From: JAPOXK01 sp965220315
GTDB taxonomy: Bacteria; Chloroflexota; Dehalococcoidia; Bin125
Direction: 5' to 3'
DNA length: 64,000 nt
Assembly: GCA_965220315.1 (NCBI GenBank)
Contig: CBDCPP010000001.1
Coordinates: forward strand, 806,001 to 870,000
The notes below the pieces were generated by a model, which worked only from the letters and a program-made list of their open reading frames with translations, had not been told where the DNA came from and searched no databases. This document shows positions 60,066 through 64,000 of this stretch, piece by piece (within the stretch, counting starts at the first letter, position 1; every line of letters begins with the position of its first letter). The position numbers were made by a program, and so were the translations under genes.

Positions 60066-60981
60066 TTACTCGCGGCACCAGTCAGACCGTGCCCCCGGGC
60101 TGGTGCGCGAATTACACCGCACCCTAGGCGATCAGGCGCTGCGCTACCGCAACATCGACGATGCCGACTACGACGCGCTCGTGGAGGAAAAGAAGGCGAT
60201 CGTCGCGCACAGTGCCGATGGCTATGTGCTCGGCTTGCCGACCGGGCGGCAGCTGCGCGTCTACTACGAGTTTGGTGACCTAGACGCAGCCCGCGATCAG
60301 CTGGGTCGCTTAGTAGTTGATTTGGCCGAAGTTGCACTTGCGCGCACCGACTGCGAGACGATGGTGCTCGACTACAACGATTCGGGACACCGGCACCTCA
60401 TGCATCCGGCTTTGCAAGGTGCCGCCTTTGAGGAGCTTGAATGGTCGCTGCTGCGCTGTCGCGATATACGCGATGTCGATCTGCCCGGCGCTCCCCGTGA
60501 GGGCGTGGTGGTGCGCGTTGCGGCGGCGGACGGTGAAGTGATCGCGCGGTTCGATACCGCGGTGCGCGGCGTGGATTCGGTCGCTCCCCCTTTGCCGGCT
60601 GGCTTCGTCGAAGAGGCGGCATGGGTTGGGCTGGCGGAAGTGCGGGGAGAACTGGCGGGGTTCCTGCGCATTGTCTCCGCGGGGAAGCGAGGCTTGCTCG
60701 CGGACGAATTCGTCGTCGATCCAGCGCGCTGGCCCCAGGATGTGGGTACCGCGCTTATCAGCGCGGCGATCGAGTGGGGACGGCAAGACCAGCGGCGTGT
60801 GTTGACCGTCAGCCTCTCGACGGACCTCTCGACCGCTCCGTTTTTCAAGACGCTGGGCTTCTACCGAGTGCAGGAGCGGCTGCGCTACCGGCGCCCCGTC
60901 GATCAAGCGGAGATCGAGCGTCGGCGTGTGGAGAAGACCTCAACCTACTTCAAGGTCGGCAAGATCTGGGGCAAATGGTAG
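60052..60981 (+). CDS. GNAT family N-acetyltransferase
   Basis: 309 residues. The N-terminal 150 residues carry no motif I can name; the C-terminal part (about 185-290) has the GNAT fold, with ADEFVVDPARWPQDVGTALI in place of the acetyl-CoA motif R/Q-x-x-G-x-G/A, and SLSTDLSTAPFFKTLGFYRV as the usual motif B. The substrate is unknown. It overlaps dapF by 14 bases, lies before dapL, and may modify a cell-wall or amino acid metabolite, which is only inference. Confidence 0.75.
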   Translation: MVIPDYSRHQSDRAPGLVRELHRTLGDQALRYRNIDDADYDALVEEKKAIVAHSADGYVLGLPTGRQLRVYYEFGDLDAARDQLGRLVVDLAEVALARTDCETMVLDYNDSGHRHLMHPALQGAAFEELEWSLLRCRDIRDVDLPGAPREGVVVRVAAADGEVIARFDTAVRGVDSVAPPLPAGFVEEAAWVGLAEVRGELAGFLRIVSAGKRGLLADEFVVDPARWPQDVGTALISAAIEWGRQDQRRVLTVSLSTDLSTAPFFKTLGFYRVQERLRYRRPVDQAEIERRRVEKTSTYFKVGKIWGKW

Positions 60982-61000
60982 GCTGCGGCGCTACGCGATT

Positions 61001-61021
61001 CACAGCCTGCCCTCGGCTGTG
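61001..61021 (+). terminator. Candidate terminator after the GNAT gene
   Basis: CACAGCC (61001-61007) and GGCTGTG (61015-61021) form a perfect 7-bp stem with a 7-base loop, followed by CTTT. The T run is short, so termination may be weak. It separates the GNAT gene from dapL. Confidence 0.45.
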
Positions 61022-61071
61022 CTTTGCATCCAATGTGTCTACAAGCATGGTAGCTGCGAGATGGGGGATCG

Positions 61072-62235
61072 ATGCGCGTTGCTAAGCGGGTGGAGTCACT
61101 GCCGCCCTATCTATTCGTCGAAATCAGTAAGAAGATCGCGGAGAAGCGGGCGCAGGGGATCGACGTGATCACGTTCGGTATCGGCGACCCCGATCTACCG
61201 ACCCCGTCGCCGATTCTGAAGGCACTGCACCACGCCGCCGACGATCCTCAAAACCATCGCTACCCAGAGACGGAAGGACTCCCAGAGCTGCGCGCCGCGA
61301 TCGCGGCTTGGTACAAGCGACGCTTCGGTGTCGATTTAGACCCGGACGCAGAAGTGCTGCCCTTAATCGGGGCGAAAGAGGGGATCGCTCACATCGCGCT
61401 GTGCTTCATCGATCGGGGAGGAGTGGCACTGGTGCCTGACCCAGGCTACCCGGTCTATGCGATGGGGACGATGTTCGCAGGGGGCGAGTCGCACTTCTTG
61501 CCGCTGCGAGAAGAGAATGGCTGGCTGCCGGATCTTGGCGCGATCCCCGCCGAGGTGCTGAAGCGCGCGACGATCCTCTGGATCAACTATCCCAATAACC
61601 CGACGGGCGCAGTGGCATCGCTCGAGTTCTTTGAAGAGGTGGCGGCCTTCGCAAAGCGGCACAACTTGGTCGTTTGTCATGACAATGCCTACAGCGAAGT
61701 CGGCTACAACGGCTACGACCCCCCCTCGTTCTTGCAGGCGCAGGGAGCGCGGGAGGTGGGAATCGAGTTCCACTCGTTCAGCAAGTCGTACAACATGACC
61801 GGCTGGCGGATTGCGATGGCAGTGGGAAACCGTGACGTGATCAATGCTCTGATGCGCGTGAAGTCCAACATTGACAGCGGAATCCCACAAGCGATCCAAC
61901 GGATGGCGATCGAGGCGATTAGCGGCGATCAGGGCGTCACGGTACAGAATGCAGCGATCTTGGAGCGGCGGCGAGACCGCGTTGTAGAGGTATTGATGAG
62001 GATCGGGCTGCAGGTCCAGAAACCGAAGGCGGGGATGTACGTGTGGGCGCGCGTGCCCAATGGAATGACCAGCGTGGATTTTGCTAAGCGGCTGTTGGAG
62101 GAACAGGCAGTGGTGGTGACACCCGGAAACGGCTACGGTGCGGCGGGAGAGGGCTACGTGCGGCTGTCCCTGACAACACCCGACGACAAGCTAGAGGAGG
62201 GATTGCAGCGGATCGCGAATTGGACTGCCGGCTGA
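61072..62235 (+). CDS. dapL: LL-diaminopimelate aminotransferase
   Basis: Makes LL-diaminopimelate in one step from tetrahydrodipicolinate, bypassing the succinylase and acetylase routes; 387-residue PLP enzyme. It begins RVAKRVESLPPYLFVEISKK and has GIGDPDLPTPSPILKAL, PDPGYPVYAMGTMFAGG, NYPNNPTGAVASLEF and the PLP Lys in FHSFSKSYNMTGWRIAMAVG. These features fit DapL rather than aspartate aminotransferase, and dapF two genes upstream supports it. GGGGGATCG precedes the ATG. Confidence 0.93.
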   Translation: MRVAKRVESLPPYLFVEISKKIAEKRAQGIDVITFGIGDPDLPTPSPILKALHHAADDPQNHRYPETEGLPELRAAIAAWYKRRFGVDLDPDAEVLPLIGAKEGIAHIALCFIDRGGVALVPDPGYPVYAMGTMFAGGESHFLPLREENGWLPDLGAIPAEVLKRATILWINYPNNPTGAVASLEFFEEVAAFAKRHNLVVCHDNAYSEVGYNGYDPPSFLQAQGAREVGIEFHSFSKSYNMTGWRIAMAVGNRDVINALMRVKSNIDSGIPQAIQRMAIEAISGDQGVTVQNAAILERRRDRVVEVLMRIGLQVQKPKAGMYVWARVPNGMTSVDFAKRLLEEQAVVVTPGNGYGAAGEGYVRLSLTTPDDKLEEGLQRIANWTAG

Positions 62236-62277
62236 TCCGAGTGCGCTAACGATACTGCGAAATCCAAGGAGTACAGC

Positions 62278-63459
62278 ATAGTTCGGGCCCCGCGCGCGAC
62301 GTATGCAACGACGACGCCCGAGCGCGCCCTGCTGGTAGGCGTTGACGTCACAGAGTGGAGCGACGGCCTCCGCCACTGGAACGCGCAAGCTTCTCTCGAT
62401 GAACTGGAGATGCTGGCGGAAACTGCGGGTGCTGTGCCCGTGGCTCGGGTTTCGCAGCGACTGAAACATCCCGACCGCAGGTCATATATTGGCAAAGGGA
62501 AGCTCGCGGAGCTGGTGGACGCGCAGGAGTCGCTGGGCTACACCGTTGCGATCTTCGACGACGAGCTGACACCGGCCCAGCAGCGCTCACTGGAGCGGGC
62601 ACTCGGTCTGAAGGTGATCGACCGAACAGCTCTGATCCTCGACATCTTTGCGCAGCGGGCACGGACACGGGAGGGAGCACTGCAGGTATCGCTGGCCCAG
62701 CACCAGTACTTACTGCCACGGTTGGCCGGTCAGTGGGCGCACTTGGAACGCATGGAGGGGTCGATCGGGGCGCGCGGTCCTGGCGAGACGCAGCTAGAGA
62801 CGGACCGGCGCCTGGTACGCGCCCAGATTAAGCGGCTCAAGAGCGAGATCGAGCAGGTGAAACGGCATCGGCAACGGTATCGGAGGAACCGCCGTCGGAA
62901 CGGGGTACCCGTGGTGGCATTGGTGGGATACACCAACGCGGGCAAGAGCACTCTGATGAACGCGCTCACCGGTGCCGGAGTGCGTGCGCACAACCGGCTC
63001 TTCGAGACCCTGGATCCGGTGACGCGACGCACAGCCTTGCGAGATGGGCGCGCGCTGCTATTAACGGATACTGTGGGGTTCATTGAGAAATTGCCTACCC
63101 AATTGGTGGCCGCTTTTCGTGCCACGCTTGAAGAGCTAAACGAGGCGGACTTGCTCTTGCACGTGGTCGATATCGCGCACCCAGATGCGGCCGAGCAGAG
63201 CCAGACGGTGGAGAACACCTTGGTGGAGCTGGAATTGGCAGATCGCCCCATCCTAACCCTGCTGAATAAAATCGACCGGATCGACGGAGAGTCGAACGGG
63301 GCGGAGCCTCCGGAGCGGGTGCGTCAGCTTGCTGAGCAAGTTCGGCAGGATCGACCGGAGACACTGGTGATCTCGGCAGCGAAGCACTGGGGTATCGACG
63401 AACTGCGGTCGCGGCTCGGAGTGATGTTGGAGGAGAGAAGCCTCCGTTGTGAGGAGTGA
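62278..63459 (+). CDS. hflX: GTPase HflX, probable AUA start
   Basis: Ribosome-binding GTPase that splits or rescues stalled ribosomes; 393 residues if started at 62278. The HflX N domain begins with the family's ERALLVGV (near residue 19), followed by SLDELEMLAETAG, SYIGKGKL, IFDDELTPAQQRSLE, ARTREGALQVSLAQ and GPGETQLETDRR. The G domain has G1 GYTNAGKSTLMNAL, G3 DTVGFI and G4 NKID. The first ATG, 62410, lies inside this conserved domain. In frame upstream there is no ATG, GTG or TTG back to the dapL stop; ATA 62278 has AAGGAG six bases upstream. A near-cognate start or a G-to-A change is the simplest reading. Confidence 0.88.
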   Translation: MVRAPRATYATTTPERALLVGVDVTEWSDGLRHWNAQASLDELEMLAETAGAVPVARVSQRLKHPDRRSYIGKGKLAELVDAQESLGYTVAIFDDELTPAQQRSLERALGLKVIDRTALILDIFAQRARTREGALQVSLAQHQYLLPRLAGQWAHLERMEGSIGARGPGETQLETDRRLVRAQIKRLKSEIEQVKRHRQRYRRNRRRNGVPVVALVGYTNAGKSTLMNALTGAGVRAHNRLFETLDPVTRRTALRDGRALLLTDTVGFIEKLPTQLVAAFRATLEELNEADLLLHVVDIAHPDAAEQSQTVENTLVELELADRPILTLLNKIDRIDGESNGAEPPERVRQLAEQVRQDRPETLVISAAKHWGIDELRSRLGVMLEERSLRCEE

Positions 63460-63498
63460 GGCCGTCTTGGCTGCTAGTGGGACATGCGATCTGGGTCG

Positions 63499-63999
63499 TT
63501 AGTCTGCGGTGAGCCGCAGGGTGATATGCGCGACACGAGTACCGAGCGTGCGCGCCTGCTGGCGGTCGAGTTCGGTGATCTGGCCGTGGACAGTGGCACC
63601 GTAGTAGGAGCCCGACTCGCGCATGGCATCACTCCAAGGCAGACCGACGATTACGAGGCCATGCGCCATCAACAGATGGATTAACTGGAGGAGGGTCGCC
63701 TCGCTACCTCCAGAGCGCGACCAGCCCGCAGTGAAGCAGGCGCCAACCTTGCCCGCTAGCTCACCGCTCTCCCAGAGATCGCCGCTGTGGTCCAGCCAGT
63801 CCTTGAGCTTGCCAGTGATGCCACTCCAATTGGGTGAGCCCAAGATCAGCGCGTCGCAGGCTAGGAGATCGGACGGCTGGGCTTGATGGAGGGGGCGTTC
63901 GATCGGCTCGGCGCCAGCGACAGATTGCACTCCCTGAATGATCGCCCGCGCGATTTCTTGAGTGAGACTACGGCCGTCGTAGAGTACGAGAACGCGGGC
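63499..63999 (-). CDS. Flavodoxin-like NAD(P)H-dependent oxidoreductase (N terminus outside window)
   Basis: 167 residues are visible, with the start beyond the window edge. The last codons read ARVLVLYDGRSLTQEIARAI, a flavodoxin N-terminal phosphate-binding region (weakly conserved), then LILGSPNWSGITGKLKDWLD and GKVGACFTAGWSRSGGSEATL, the FMN-contacting motifs of the NAD(P)H:quinone oxidoreductase WrbA-like group. It is convergent with hflX, 39 bases apart. Electron partner unknown. Confidence 0.85.
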   Translation of the reverse strand, partial: ARVLVLYDGRSLTQEIARAIIQGVQSVAGAEPIERPLHQAQPSDLLACDALILGSPNWSGITGKLKDWLDHSGDLWESGELAGKVGACFTAGWSRSGGSEATLLQLIHLLMAHGLVIVGLPWSDAMRESGSYYGATVHGQITELDRQQARTLGTRVAHITLRLTAD

Positions 64000-64000
64000 C

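Noticed and set aside
62303..62338. ATG at 62303 as the hflX start
   Set aside because: Out of frame with hflX and hits a stop within 12 codons.
1..64000. tRNA genes, CRISPR arrays, insertion sequences, prophage
   Set aside because: None found by eye: no regularly spaced repeats, no transposase frames, and no cloverleaf-like segments in the intergenic gaps. A tRNA scan could still find something missed.

Overview
The window is a dense, roughly 60% GC bacterial chromosomal segment made almost entirely of housekeeping genes. I see no insertion sequence, CRISPR array, tRNA, 16S/23S rRNA or plasmid gene. The gene content (AccD-AccA fusion, LL-diaminopimelate aminotransferase, archaeal-type phosphoglycerate mutase, homodimeric glycyl-tRNA synthetase, RNase J, membrane pyrophosphatase, TatA/TatC) fits an uncultivated Chloroflexota lineage, perhaps near Thermomicrobia. 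This is inference from gene content, held with moderate confidence.

Layout. 1-4600 (+): the end of an ion-pumping pyrophosphatase (cut by the window edge), a small minus-strand membrane protein, glycyl-tRNA synthetase and a metallophosphoesterase. 4600-8250 (-): a 7Fe-type ferredoxin and UvrA. 8470-23370 (+): PolA, a membrane protein, MutM, an unknown protein, an SDR, a P1 peptidase, PanB/PanC, YebC, RuvC, a divergent RuvA, UvrB and a class III cyclase, so five DNA repair genes lie close together. 23410-34660 (-): AccDA fusion, FtsK, RNase J, a family 4 uracil-DNA glycosylase, a transporter split into two half-genes, TatC, TatA, ACP, NusB, FabD, L32 and a YceD-like protein, many with overlapping starts and stops. 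34850-41830 (+): a coiled-coil zinc-ribbon protein, a serine recombinase relative with eroded catalytic residues, RNase HI, RNase P RNA, a MurE-like ligase, a class III aminotransferase and biotin protein ligase. 41820-43460 (-): an NfeD/ClpP-class membrane protease with two OB domains. 43530-47425 (+): a zinc-dependent phospholipase C-like protein and HisD, HisC, HisB. 47420-54215 (-): a purine cluster (PurS, PurC, PurB, cupin, PurE, PurD, a nucleoside deoxyribosyltransferase-like protein, GuaA). 54310-63460 (+): Sua5-type enzyme, Pgk, ApgM, TpiA, MiaA, DapF, a GNAT, DapL and HflX. 63500-end (-): a flavodoxin-like protein cut by the window edge.

How the genes connect: AccDA, biotin ligase, ACP and FabD serve fatty acid synthesis; DapL, DapF and the MurE-like ligase serve meso-diaminopimelate peptidoglycan; the purine and histidine clusters meet tail to tail with overlapping stop codons; Pgk, ApgM and TpiA form a glycolysis operon.

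The most unusual items are: the recombinase homolog lacking catalytic Ser and most catalytic Arg residues, tightly packed between a zinc-ribbon coiled-coil gene and RNase HI; an HflX whose conserved N terminus has no ATG, GTG or TTG start but has AAGGAG six bases before an ATA; a TauE/SafE-type transporter encoded as two half-length genes; and -10-like boxes lying so close to start codons that several mRNAs may have very short or no leaders.
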